Source: Lachnospiraceae bacterium (GTDB taxonomy: Bacteria > Bacillota > Clostridia > Lachnospirales > Lachnospiraceae). From it: 45,199 nucleotides of DNA. The DNA lies in the NCBI GenBank assembly GCA_029007885.1, contig JAQXIR010000119.1, forward strand, positions 1 to 45,199, given 5' to 3'. Positions 16,942 to 25,138 of this stretch are shown here, in pieces. Position 1 is the first letter of the stretch. Each line of letters opens with the position of its first letter. A model generated the notes under the pieces. It did no database searches and had not been told where the DNA came from. It saw only the letters and a program-made list of their open reading frames with translations. The translations under genes and the position numbers were made by a program.

Positions 16942-18501
16942 TTATACCATTTCTTTCACCACAAGAATCTTTTCTCCGACGTTCAGTTCATCTTTTGTCA
17001 GATGATTGATTTCCCGAATCGATTGAATCGGAACGCAGTATTTTTTCCCGACATTCCAAATATGGTCGTTTTGCTTTGCTATATAGACAACCATTCCCGG
17101 AAGCGTATTTCTTTTTTCAAAGTCTGTTTCCTTAATCGCAACATCTGTAAGCATCGGTTCTTTTTCTTTCTCATATGCAATAACGCAGAAAGATAAGACT
17201 GCTTTGACATCCATTTCTTCCGCATCCGACATCGATGCTGTCATTTGCTCAATCTGTGCGGTAATCTTAAAAATACTGTCCTGTGTTATATTTTGTATTT
17301 CCATCGTATGTTCAAACGGAACAGAGCCCTTTAAACAGGCATACGGCACTTCATCATTTCCGGTAATATAGATTACCTTTACCATAAAGGCACCTGCTAC
17401 TTTTATGCCGTCCGGTGTAATGCTTTCCTCCTCAACACAAAGTTCTCCGTCCATATGGCATACCTGCAGAATATGAAGATTCTTATCTTCTACCTTAAGG
17501 ACACCCGAGATTTTCTTTTTTCCGATATTCTTCATCAGAAGATTTCTGCAATTCCCTTCTTTTTGGACAACTTCCACATCCTGCATGATTCCGTAAACAT
17601 CACGAATCATCTGTATATTCTGCGTCTCCATCAGTTTCACATAAAGATTCAAAGCAAGGTCAATGCCAAAGATTCTCTCTTCTCCATCAAAATCAGGGCG
17701 TACCTCAATATCCTCATGTTCCATCTCATAGTCCATGTCTAAAATCATGTCTTCCCGGCAGCCGGAAAGTTCCATCACGCCTCCAAACGGACGGTTAAAT
17801 TCAAAATATCGTATCGGACGTTCTTCTCCCTCTCCTTCATATAAGAAAAATCCGCTGATTTCACCCTGTACGGAAATCTTCCCATCAAGTGCTTTAAATT
17901 CTAACCCGTTTACTTTCAAGTCCTTCCAAATCAATTCGAAAATATTAGGCATTCCTGCAGAAAGTTCTATTTCCTCCTTAATCCGGTAAATATCTTTTGT
18001 ATCGACTGCAAGAACCGTAACATCCATCGGCTTTTTCAATATTTCCATCGGCCCGCTGTCGGCGATATCCACAAGTGCCTCTTCATCATACAGTTCATCC
18101 ACGCACAAACAGATTCCAATCAAAGCACGGATGCTCATTTTTCTGGAATTAATCATTCCGGCTGTGATGTCTTCCAGTTTTGTTTTTACCATAACCGTAT
18201 CATTTCCCGATACGCCTTCCATATGCACCTTTTCTTCAAACGGAATCTTCCCTTCCATTCCCGCCGGACGTTTTTGCACTTCATCCGTCAAATATAGGAT
18301 AGAATAGCAAAGTGCTCCTTTTACAGTCACATAGTCTGACGATTTTCGAATCTCTTCTACAATCACCGAACCTTTTTCCGTAATAATTCGGAATGCATCC
18401 TGTTTCTGGTCGGAGATATTCATATCTTCTTCCACGGTAATCTGCGTTTCGGCGCTGCATTTCACCCGGTCCATATGTATATTCTTCTTTATCAGTTCCA
18501 C
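16942..18501 (-). CDS. SipL-like spore morphogenetic protein, DUF3794 repeats plus LysM
   Basis: Probably a spore coat assembly protein. The 519 residues include several SPOCS/DUF3794-type segments (for example YVTVKGALCYSILYL, KVAGAFMVKVIYI and DVKAVLSFCVIAYE) and a C-terminal LysM domain from about residue 468 (VVYIAKQNDHIWNVGKKY). This layout and length fit SipL of Clostridioides difficile, which binds SpoIVA through its LysM domain at the forespore surface. The assignment is from memory of that layout. Translation starts at GTG (18499-18501) behind a strong AAGGAGGT. It lies 69 bases after pyrD on the same strand. A weak sigma-E-like match upstream is not listed. Confidence 0.85.
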   Translation of the reverse strand: MELIKKNIHMDRVKCSAETQITVEEDMNISDQKQDAFRIITEKGSVIVEEIRKSSDYVTVKGALCYSILYLTDEVQKRPAGMEGKIPFEEKVHMEGVSGNDTVMVKTKLEDITAGMINSRKMSIRALIGICLCVDELYDEEALVDIADSGPMEILKKPMDVTVLAVDTKDIYRIKEEIELSAGMPNIFELIWKDLKVNGLEFKALDGKISVQGEISGFFLYEGEGEERPIRYFEFNRPFGGVMELSGCREDMILDMDYEMEHEDIEVRPDFDGEERIFGIDLALNLYVKLMETQNIQMIRDVYGIMQDVEVVQKEGNCRNLLMKNIGKKKISGVLKVEDKNLHILQVCHMDGELCVEEESITPDGIKVAGAFMVKVIYITGNDEVPYACLKGSVPFEHTMEIQNITQDSIFKITAQIEQMTASMSDAEEMDVKAVLSFCVIAYEKEKEPMLTDVAIKETDFEKRNTLPGMVVYIAKQNDHIWNVGKKYCVPIQSIREINHLTKDELNVGEKILVVKEMV

Positions 18502-18570
18502 TTTTTACCTCCTTGACAAACATCTGCCTTATCAATTTCTATTCATAAGAAGTAAAAAGTATGACGGTAA

Positions 18571-19476
18571 TTACTTCACACAGCCGATAATTTCTCTGAT
18601 ATCATCAATTCCGTGTTTTTCCAGAAAGCGTTCCATTCCCGAAATCATTTCTTCGGTAAGATAAGGATTTACAAAATTCATTGCGCCTGCAGCAACTGCT
18701 GTTGCTCCTGCCATCATAAATTCAATGGCATCTTCTGCTCCGGCAATTCCGCCCATTCCGATAATCGGAATTTTAACGGCATTCGCACATTGATAGACCA
18801 TCCGGACTGCGACCGGTTTGATTGCAGGGCCGGACAGACCGCCCGTTTTATTGGCAAGTGCAAATTTCTTACGTTCAATATCAATTTTCATACCGGTAAT
18901 CGTATTAATCATTGACAGGGCATCCGCTCCGGCGGCTTCCGCTGCCCTTGCCATTTCCGTAATATCAGTAACATTTGGACTCAATTTCATGATGACCGGC
19001 TGTTTTGCCTTGTCTTTAATCTGTTTTGTAATATCATATACAGACTCTGCCTTTTGTCCGAACGCAATTGCACCTTCTTTTACATTCGGGCAGGAAATAT
19101 TGATTTCTAACATATCAACCGGTGCATCGGAGAGTTTTTCCACTACTTCAAGATAATCCTGCACGGACTTTCCGCAGACATTGACAATCACTCGCGTATC
19201 AAACTGTTTTAAAAACGGAAGGTCTCTTTTAAGGAACACATCGATTCCCGGATTCTGAAGACCGATTGCATTTAGCATTCCCCCATATGTTTCCGCAACA
19301 CGCGGGGTCTCATTTCCCTGCCACGGTACATTGGCAACGCCCTTTGTCACTACCGCACCCAGTTTATTTAAATCAACGAATTCTCCGTATTCCATTCCGG
19401 AGCCGAACGTTCCGGAGGCCGTCATAACAGGATTCTTAAAGTGTACTCCTGCAATTTCAATTTCCATTTTATTCAT
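18571..19476 (-). CDS. pyrD: Dihydroorotate dehydrogenase B, catalytic subunit
   Basis: FMN enzyme that oxidises dihydroorotate to orotate in pyrimidine synthesis. The 301 residues fit class 1B: FKNPVMTASGTFG at the start, the substrate loop NISCPNVKEG with the class 1 catalytic cysteine, and the phosphate-binding IPIIGMGGIAGAEDAIEFMMAG. The class 1B type needs the PyrK subunit, which is encoded immediately upstream. The start codon overlaps the pyrK stop by one base (TGATG), with AAAGGAGG inside the pyrK end, so the two are translationally coupled. Confidence 0.96.
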   Translation of the reverse strand: MNKMEIEIAGVHFKNPVMTASGTFGSGMEYGEFVDLNKLGAVVTKGVANVPWQGNETPRVAETYGGMLNAIGLQNPGIDVFLKRDLPFLKQFDTRVIVNVCGKSVQDYLEVVEKLSDAPVDMLEINISCPNVKEGAIAFGQKAESVYDITKQIKDKAKQPVIMKLSPNVTDITEMARAAEAAGADALSMINTITGMKIDIERKKFALANKTGGLSGPAIKPVAVRMVYQCANAVKIPIIGMGGIAGAEDAIEFMMAGATAVAAGAMNFVNPYLTEEMISGMERFLEKHGIDDIREIIGCVK

Positions 19477-20261
19477 CAGATATCTACCTCCTTTGCCTCA
19501 AATACCGGTCCGTCTGTGCAGATGCGGGCATTATTTACGTGTGAATGAGCATCTTTCTTAGTTGTTTTGCACACGCATCCCAAGCATGCTCCGACTCCGC
19601 ACGCCATCCTCTCTTCGAGTGAAATATACGCCAAAATCTCTTTTTCCTCTGCATACTGCTTAATTGCCTTCAGCATCATAAGAGGACCGCAGGCATAGAT
19701 AATCTGTGCTTCCACAGAATTTTCTCTGACGGCATCCAATACATTCCCTTTTGTTCCGATACTGCCGTCTTCCGTTGCAACAAGTACTTTTCCATATTGT
19801 TCCAAATCTTCTTTTAAAAACAAATCACTGTTACGATATCCGACCGCAATCGTAATCTCTGCATTTATTTCATTCTCTCTTAACTGCTTTGCCAGTTGCA
19901 AAATCGGCGGAATACCGATACCGCCTCCAAGCAGAAGAATTTTTTTCCCTGTTGCGGGAGAAAGCGGATACCCGTTCCCCAACACTCCTAACAGCATCAC
20001 TCTTCTTCCCGGTTTATAATGAGAAAACTCCCCGGTGCCTTTTCCTGCGACACGAAAAACAAGACGAATTGCTTTCTTTTCCTTGTCCACTTCACAGATA
20101 CTGATTGGTCTTGGCAATAATGTGGATTCTCCCATCGGAAAAACTCCGACAAATTGTCCCGCACCTGCCTCTTTGGCCAATTCCGTTTCAACCCACATAT
20201 CAAAGATATCCGGTGCCGGTTCCTGCATACTGATTACGTTTCCTGCACATTTCTTTTTCAT
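19476..20261 (-). CDS. pyrK: Dihydroorotate dehydrogenase B, electron transfer subunit
   Basis: FAD and [2Fe-2S] subunit that passes electrons from PyrD to NAD. The 261 residues show an FAD-binding barrel with LLPRPISICEVD, an NAD domain with LLLGGGIGIPPI, and a C-terminal iron-sulphur ligand set of four cysteines (ACGVGACLGCVC and a later Cys). It starts four bases after the pyrC stop, with its GGAAGGAA site inside pyrC, and overlaps pyrD. Confidence 0.96.
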   Translation of the reverse strand: MKKKCAGNVISMQEPAPDIFDMWVETELAKEAGAGQFVGVFPMGESTLLPRPISICEVDKEKKAIRLVFRVAGKGTGEFSHYKPGRRVMLLGVLGNGYPLSPATGKKILLLGGGIGIPPILQLAKQLRENEINAEITIAVGYRNSDLFLKEDLEQYGKVLVATEDGSIGTKGNVLDAVRENSVEAQIIYACGPLMMLKAIKQYAEEKEILAYISLEERMACGVGACLGCVCKTTKKDAHSHVNNARICTDGPVFEAKEVDI

Positions 20262-20265
20262 TCGT

Positions 20266-21549
20266 TTAGTTCCTTCCTAAGTCATTCCATATAATACTGC
20301 CATTGCACATTGTCAGTTCCACTTTCCCTTTCAAAGGGATATTTTTAAATGGAGAATTCTGAGATTTCGATGAAAATTTTTCAATCCTCCATGTTTTGTC
20401 CAAATCTACGACGATTAAGTCAGCAGGACCTCCTTTTGCAAGATATCCTGCATTTATTCCATATAATCGTGACGGATTATAACTCATCTTGCAAAAAAGT
20501 TGCAAAATTGTCAATATTTGGCAATCTACTAATTTTTCATTTGCAACAGAAAATGATGTTTCCAGCCCCAGAATTCCGCTCGGTGCTTCTGTAATCGGAC
20601 GTGATTTTTCTTCCTCCGAGTGCGGCGCATGATCGGTTGCAATCAAATCAATCGTGCCGTCTGCAAGTCCTTCTAAAATTGCCTGTCTGTCTTCTTCTTC
20701 CCGAAGCGGCGGATTCATCTTGCCAAGTGTTCCGTATAAAACCGCCGCGTCCTCTGTAAGCGCAATGTGGTGTGGTGTAGCTTCCGCGTGGATATTTTGT
20801 CCCGCCTTTTCTTTTTTGGCTTCCCGTATGAATGCTACCGCTTCTTTTGAACTGATATGCTGGAAATTGACTTTTGCTCCGGTTTCCAATGCCAATTTCA
20901 GATCACGTTTGACCATCATAATCTCTGCCTGTCTGTCGGAGCCCCCGATTTGAAAGTGTTTTGACGCTTTTCCATGATTAATTCCGTTATTTTCAATATA
21001 TGCCGGATCTTCCTCATGAAAACTTAAGACACTATCTGTTTCCACGGCTTTTTCCATCGCCAGACGTACGATTTCTTCATTTAAAAGCGGAATTCCGTCA
21101 TCCGTAAAGCCGCATGCACCCGCCGCTTTTAAAGCAGCAAAATCAGTCAGCTGCTCGCCCTTCATTCCTTTTGTTATATTGGCGCAACTGTACACATGAA
21201 TTCCTGTATTTGCACCTTTCTTAAGAACATAAGTTAAAGTCTCCTCATTGTCAACCGGCGGTTTTGTATTTGCCATTAAAATGACACTGGTATATCCTCC
21301 CTTTGCGGCAGCAATACTTCCCGATGCAATATCTTCTTTGTAAGTAAATCCGGGATCTCTGAAATGGACATGGGCATCTACCAATCCCGGGCCGATATAT
21401 TTTCCGGTACAGTCGATTACCGTATCCATCTTATTCGGCTGAATTTCCTCCCGTATTTCGGCAATTTTTCCATCCGATACAGCAAGATCTCTTTTGCCCG
21501 TAAACTCACTTTTCGGGTCTACAATGGTTGCATTTTTAAAAATAATCAT
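20266..21549 (-). CDS. pyrC: Dihydroorotase
   Basis: Cyclises carbamoyl-aspartate to dihydroorotate. The 427 residues match class I dihydroorotases: the metal motif DAHVHFRDPG, the conserved ILMANTKPP, metal ligands in FQHISS and ATPHHIA, and catalytic Asp in IATDHAPHS. The ATG follows GAGGAG. It heads pyrC-pyrK-pyrD, with a PrcB-like lipoprotein gene 34 bases upstream that may supply the promoter. I found no PyrR-type attenuator in the short gap. Confidence 0.96.
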   Translation of the reverse strand: MIIFKNATIVDPKSEFTGKRDLAVSDGKIAEIREEIQPNKMDTVIDCTGKYIGPGLVDAHVHFRDPGFTYKEDIASGSIAAAKGGYTSVILMANTKPPVDNEETLTYVLKKGANTGIHVYSCANITKGMKGEQLTDFAALKAAGACGFTDDGIPLLNEEIVRLAMEKAVETDSVLSFHEEDPAYIENNGINHGKASKHFQIGGSDRQAEIMMVKRDLKLALETGAKVNFQHISSKEAVAFIREAKKEKAGQNIHAEATPHHIALTEDAAVLYGTLGKMNPPLREEEDRQAILEGLADGTIDLIATDHAPHSEEEKSRPITEAPSGILGLETSFSVANEKLVDCQILTILQLFCKMSYNPSRLYGINAGYLAKGGPADLIVVDLDKTWRIEKFSSKSQNSPFKNIPLKGKVELTMCNGSIIWNDLGRN

Positions 21550-21583
21550 ATGGTACTCCTCTAAAGTCTTATTCTTTCGAATT

Positions 21584-22006
21584 TTATTCGAATATGACCG
21601 GTAAATTAATATCTTTCGTTTTTAATACAATATAGGGATAAGATTTTCCTTCTTCTTTCGGTTTTGGCCTTGTTGTATTCTTAGGTTTTGGCCCCAAAAG
21701 ATTGGTATCTACAAGAATCGCATTTTTAAGCCGGTTACATGCATTTACCTGAATACTGTAGCCTCCGCTCTTCTGTTCCCCGTATCCGATACAAATGTAT
21801 AAAAACCCGTCATCCATAAACGTCATTTGAAACGGCTGCGCTTTCTTTTTATCAATTTCTGTTTTCAATTCTTCCGGCAGACATTCATCCGAAACTACAC
21901 TGAAATCCAGTTTTTCAAGAACCTGCGGCTTTTCTTCCTTCCGATTGGAACAGCCAAGTGCCGTCACCATCATTACAAATAGTAATCCTACTGTTAATTT
22001 TCTCAT
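21584..22006 (-). CDS. PrcB-like lipoprotein
   Basis: Exported lipoprotein of unknown role. The 140 residues begin with a lipoprotein signal ending TALGC (Cys19). The C-terminal half (about 70-140) resembles the PrcB_C domain, with DGFLYICIGYGEQKSGGYSIQV followed by a strand ending LKTKDINLPVIFE; that motif is read here as two adjacent pieces, YICIGYGEQKSGG and YSIQV. In other bacteria this domain partners a surface subtilase, but no protease gene is nearby. It lies on the same strand as pyrC with a 34-base gap, so it may be the first gene of the pyrimidine operon. The upstream neighbour plsC is divergent. Confidence 0.72.
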   Translation of the reverse strand: MRKLTVGLLFVMMVTALGCSNRKEEKPQVLEKLDFSVVSDECLPEELKTEIDKKKAQPFQMTFMDDGFLYICIGYGEQKSGGYSIQVNACNRLKNAILVDTNLLGPKPKNTTRPKPKEEGKSYPYIVLKTKDINLPVIFE

Positions 22007-22021
22007 ATTCGCCTGCCAGAG

Positions 22022-22049
22022 CCTTTTTACTAATTTATTAATAAAAAGG
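22022..22049. repeat. Inverted repeat between divergent genes
   Basis: CCTTTTTACTAA (22022-22033) and TTAATAAAAAGG (22038-22049) pair with one mismatch. It sits 16 bases upstream of the PrcB-like gene start and about 40 bases before the plsC promoter. A shared operator is possible. Confidence 0.4.
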
Positions 22050-22063
22050 TAACGATATGACTA

Positions 22064-22092
22064 TTGCCACAACATTGACGGTGGTCTATAAT
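22064..22092 (+). promoter_or_regulatory. plsC promoter
   Basis: -35 TTGCCA (22064-22069), 17-base spacer, -10 TATAAT (22087-22092), 34 bases before the plsC ATG. Confidence 0.65.
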
Positions 22093-22126
22093 CGGAAGTG
22101 GGTAAAGTATCCCCAAGGAGGATTTT

Positions 22127-22867
22127 ATGATTCGCACAATATTGATTCTATTATATCTTGTACTTTTTCTGATTCTCGGTATTCCCGTTCTGTTTGTGGA
22201 ATGGATTATCGGTCATTTCAATCAGGATTTGAAAGACCGCTCAAGTCTTGCCCTTGTACAGTGGGGATTCCGCTGTTGTCTTTTTACGGCCGGCACAAAG
22301 ATTACCGTTCTCGGAAAAGAAAATATTCCAAAAGATACTGCTGTGCTTTATGTTGCAAATCACCGCAGTTACTTTGATATTTTAATTAATTATACACTGG
22401 TTCCCGGTCTGACGGGATTCATTTCCAAAAAAGAAATGAAGCGTGTTCCTCTTTTATCACTCTGGATGAAAAATGTGCACTGTCTTTTCCTAGACCGTCA
22501 CGATATCAAGCAGGGTATGCAGACCATTCTTGCCGGGATTGAGAAAGTCAAATCCGGCATCAGCATCTTCATATTCCCGGAAGGCACCCGTAATAGAGAA
22601 GAAGGCACATTCCTTGATTTTAAAGGAGGCAGTTTCAAAATTGCCGAAAAGTCCGGTTGTCCGATTATTCCGGTGGCAATCAACAACTCCGGTGCCATCT
22701 TTGAAGATCACATCCCTTTTGTTCGCAAGACACACGTAGTTGTGGAATACGGGAAGCCGATTCTCCCTTCTTCTTTGGCAAAGGAAGAGCGAAAGCTCAT
22801 TCCGCAGATGGCAAAAGAACAGATTGTGACCATGTTTGAAAAAAATAAGTCTCTCTTATCTTCCTAA
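22127..22867 (+). CDS. plsC: 1-acyl-sn-glycerol-3-phosphate acyltransferase
   Basis: Membrane enzyme that makes phosphatidic acid from lysophosphatidic acid. The 246 residues have an N-terminal membrane helix (about 4-28) and the family motifs: NHRSYFD with catalytic His79 and Asp84, FPEGTR at 150-155, and the following IPVAIN segment. The ATG follows AAGGAGG. It is monocistronic and its last 12 bases overlap the end of the convergent GH9-like gene. Confidence 0.93.
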   Translation: MIRTILILLYLVLFLILGIPVLFVEWIIGHFNQDLKDRSSLALVQWGFRCCLFTAGTKITVLGKENIPKDTAVLYVANHRSYFDILINYTLVPGLTGFISKKEMKRVPLLSLWMKNVHCLFLDRHDIKQGMQTILAGIEKVKSGISIFIFPEGTRNREEGTFLDFKGGSFKIAEKSGCPIIPVAINNSGAIFEDHIPFVRKTHVVVEYGKPILPSSLAKEERKLIPQMAKEQIVTMFEKNKSLLSS

Positions 22868-24196
22868 TACATTGCCCATAACGAAAATGAATTCCGATAC
22901 TTTTGTAATATCATCCTGAAGAGTTTCCTGTGTTCCGTCATCGCCTGTTTCTGTCAGTAAATTACGTCGTTGTGCGTTAATACCAAAGAAATAGTGAATG
23001 TAATTTTGCTGAATACCGGCATATTCCCTTCCCGATAAGACATAATTTACAATGCCCAGAATCATCATGTCCTCAAGGAGTTCCTTTTCGCTCATTGTAT
23101 CAGCATTCTTAAGAACATAAAAGTTTTCCCGCAAAGAATTCAGGGAAATCTCCTGTGCTCTGTCAAGATATCGCTCCATAATAGCATTACAACGTTTAAA
23201 ATCTGTTGTATAAGAGGTAGAAAGATATGCAATATCTGCCAGAATCGTATAATCATACTCTGATATCGTTCTGGACGCTTCCGATATGGAGTCATATTCT
23301 GCAATGGCAGTCCGGTAACGGTACCCGCCTGTTGCTCTGTATAGCTGCGTCGCCGCAAAATACCAGGAATCGGTACTGATATTTCCTCTGTACTTTTCAA
23401 TATAGGCAAATGCCTTCTGTGCTGCACGCAGACATTCTGCACAAAACTCCGGATCTGTATCTTTGAAATTGAATACATACTGAGCCAAAACTCCTGCAGT
23501 CTCTGCTGTCGCCGACAAAGAAATTTCCGGTTCCGTTTCTGCATCCGCCTGTTTCGGATAAGTAAGAGGAAATGCTCCTGTTTTTTCGTCCTGTGCTTCT
23601 AATAGTCTGCGCATTGCATTTTGGATAAATACCCGGTCCGGTTCAAAATCCTTATAAATTTCCTTTGTCATCATCACATTGGAAAGTGTATATGCACTTT
23701 CTGAGACTTGTGTATAGGGATATGTCTTAAGCAGATTGGCAAGTCGTATCAAAACATTATCATACACATTCTTTCCAATCGTAAAAGGATAAGAATATCC
23801 CAGCTTTTCATGGTAAATAACAAAGTTTCCTTCTTCCAAAAAAGCGGAAAAGTCACCTGTCGAAACCGCTTCCTCTCCTATGGAAGCGTTCGTCCCCGAT
23901 ATCACTCCCTGGTAAACCGTTTCCCCTGTCGTTTCCTCTTTTATGTAAAATTCACCGACAATGTCATTTCCGATGAAAAAAGCTGTCTTTTTTTCATCCG
24001 GCAGATAACCTTCCCTGTCAATCAGAATATTGGGTTTCTGTTCTTTTACTTCATAAGAAAAATCCGGTGTCAGTCCGAGTGTATCCTGCTTAAAAGAAAC
24101 ATCTCCTGTTCTATTCTCCTGTCCCGGCAAAGCGGCACAGGCATTAAACAAAAGTAAGCATATGATACAGACAGACAACCGGACTTTCTTTTTCAA
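22856..24196 (-). CDS. Degenerate GH9-like lipoprotein
   Basis: Secreted protein built like a family 9 glycoside hydrolase but probably not active as one. The 446 residues start at a TTG codon behind GGAGG; a GTG nine codons upstream lacks a site. A signal peptide ends at a likely lipobox cysteine (FNAC). An Ig-like cellulase N-terminal domain follows (about 50-155, with IDREGYLPDEKKTAF and YSYPFTIGKNVYDNVL). The helical barrel-like region after it shows GH9 echoes such as LSATAETAGVLAQYVFNF, WYFAATQLYRATGG and HYFFGINAQ. The catalytic DAGD aspartates and the C-terminal glutamate motif are absent. It lies after spoIIQ but has its own promoter. Confidence 0.72.
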   Translation of the reverse strand: MKKKVRLSVCIICLLLFNACAALPGQENRTGDVSFKQDTLGLTPDFSYEVKEQKPNILIDREGYLPDEKKTAFFIGNDIVGEFYIKEETTGETVYQGVISGTNASIGEEAVSTGDFSAFLEEGNFVIYHEKLGYSYPFTIGKNVYDNVLIRLANLLKTYPYTQVSESAYTLSNVMMTKEIYKDFEPDRVFIQNAMRRLLEAQDEKTGAFPLTYPKQADAETEPEISLSATAETAGVLAQYVFNFKDTDPEFCAECLRAAQKAFAYIEKYRGNISTDSWYFAATQLYRATGGYRYRTAIAEYDSISEASRTISEYDYTILADIAYLSTSYTTDFKRCNAIMERYLDRAQEISLNSLRENFYVLKNADTMSEKELLEDMMILGIVNYVLSGREYAGIQQNYIHYFFGINAQRRNLLTETGDDGTQETLQDDITKVSEFIFVMGNVLGR

Positions 24197-24250
24197 ATCT
24201 ATTTCCTCCGAAACACTCTTCACGAAAAAATTCTAGAAATCATCTGTTTT

Positions 24251-24279
24251 ATTATACCCCTAACTGTTTTTTCGGTAAA
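24251..24279 (-). promoter_or_regulatory. Promoter of the GH9-like gene
   Basis: On the minus strand: -35 TTTACC (24274-24279), 17-base spacer, -10 TATAAT (24251-24256). This separates the gene from spoIIQ transcription. Confidence 0.6.
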
Positions 24280-24283
24280 GAGA

Positions 24284-25084
24284 TTATGATAATCTGTTCA
24301 AAGGATTAATCGGTTCTCCATTCTTTGTCAGTTTAAAATATACGTTGGCTCCCTCCACCGAATAGTATTTCGTCGGGGCCGCCACATTGCCGATAATCTC
24401 TCCTGTCGTCACAAAATCTCCTTCCGCAAGGTAAATATCGTTCAGCTGTCCATAGGTGAGTTCATAACCGTCGCCAAGGTCGACGCAAATGCTGTTTCCT
24501 GTCTGCGCATCATAATAGACTTTGCTGACAACTCCATCGGCTGCTGCCGCAATATTTTCCCCTTCTGTTGCAGCGATGACAATTGCCGGACTGTATTTAT
24601 ACTGCTGCAATGTTGAGAAATATACGGTTTTGTCCATACTGTAATTAATCAGGACATTTCCTACAATCGGCCAGGTAAGTCCTTCTTCTTCGGAAAAGGA
24701 AAGCATTTTTGCCGCTGTTGCAGAAGTTTCCTTGCTCTCCTGTGTCTCTTCTTCCGAAATCGTATTATTTTCTTCCGCTTCCTGTGTCTGCTCTTCGGTC
24801 TCTTCCTGCGTTAAAACCGGAACACCGCTGTACTGATAGCGATTTGTCGGATTCACCGCTTTGGATGCATTCGCTTCCTGCAAAGCAAGGTCCTCTTGTT
24901 TTTGGATTTCCGCTGCTTTCTCAGTTGCCGAATTTTCCATCTGCGAAAAGTCTACTGAATTTTCATTCTGTATTTTTGTACGTTCTTTTACATATACTCC
25001 CGTTAACGTGAGTGCTGATAATACGAATAAGCTGGAAGCCAGCATGATAAATTTTTCTTTTTTCTGGTTTTTTCTTCTTCTCAT
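24284..25084 (-). CDS. spoIIQ: SpoIIQ-like protein with a degenerate M23/LytM domain
   Basis: Forespore membrane protein expected to pair with SpoIIIAH across the two membranes during engulfment. The 266 residues have a basic N-terminus, one membrane helix (about 12-34), a Glu/Gln/Thr-rich linker, and a C-terminal LytM fold (about 140-266). All four zinc-ligand positions look lost: YSPAIVI replaces the HxGxD motif, YGQL replaces YGHL, and NVYFKL replaces HLHFE. Position after spoIID and a sigma-F-like promoter support the SpoIIQ call. I start at the ATG at 25084 because the upstream TTG at 25099 overlaps the GGAGG site. Confidence 0.85.
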   Translation of the reverse strand: MRRRKNQKKEKFIMLASSLFVLSALTLTGVYVKERTKIQNENSVDFSQMENSATEKAAEIQKQEDLALQEANASKAVNPTNRYQYSGVPVLTQEETEEQTQEAEENNTISEEETQESKETSATAAKMLSFSEEEGLTWPIVGNVLINYSMDKTVYFSTLQQYKYSPAIVIAATEGENIAAAADGVVSKVYYDAQTGNSICVDLGDGYELTYGQLNDIYLAEGDFVTTGEIIGNVAAPTKYYSVEGANVYFKLTKNGEPINPLNRLS

Positions 25085-25110
25085 GTTTCTTTCCTCCAAT
25101 CTTTATCTTT

Positions 25111-25138
25111 AGTCTTTCCGCACTCATCATCTTTATAC
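25111..25138 (-). promoter_or_regulatory. spoIIQ sigma-F-like promoter
   Basis: On the minus strand: GTATA (25134-25138), 14-base spacer, GGAAAGACT (25111-25119). The -10 fits the Bacillus consensus GGNNANANT exactly and the -35 fits GYATA. The -35 overlaps the spoIID stop codon. Confidence 0.6.

Noticed and set aside
18502-18570. Sigma-E promoter for the SipL-like gene
   Set aside because: TCATACT with a 14-base spacer is present but the -10 matches only five of eight bases, too weak to list as a feature.
21550-21583. PyrR-type attenuator before pyrC
   Set aside because: The gap is only 34 bases with no alternative hairpins or anti-antiterminator sequence.
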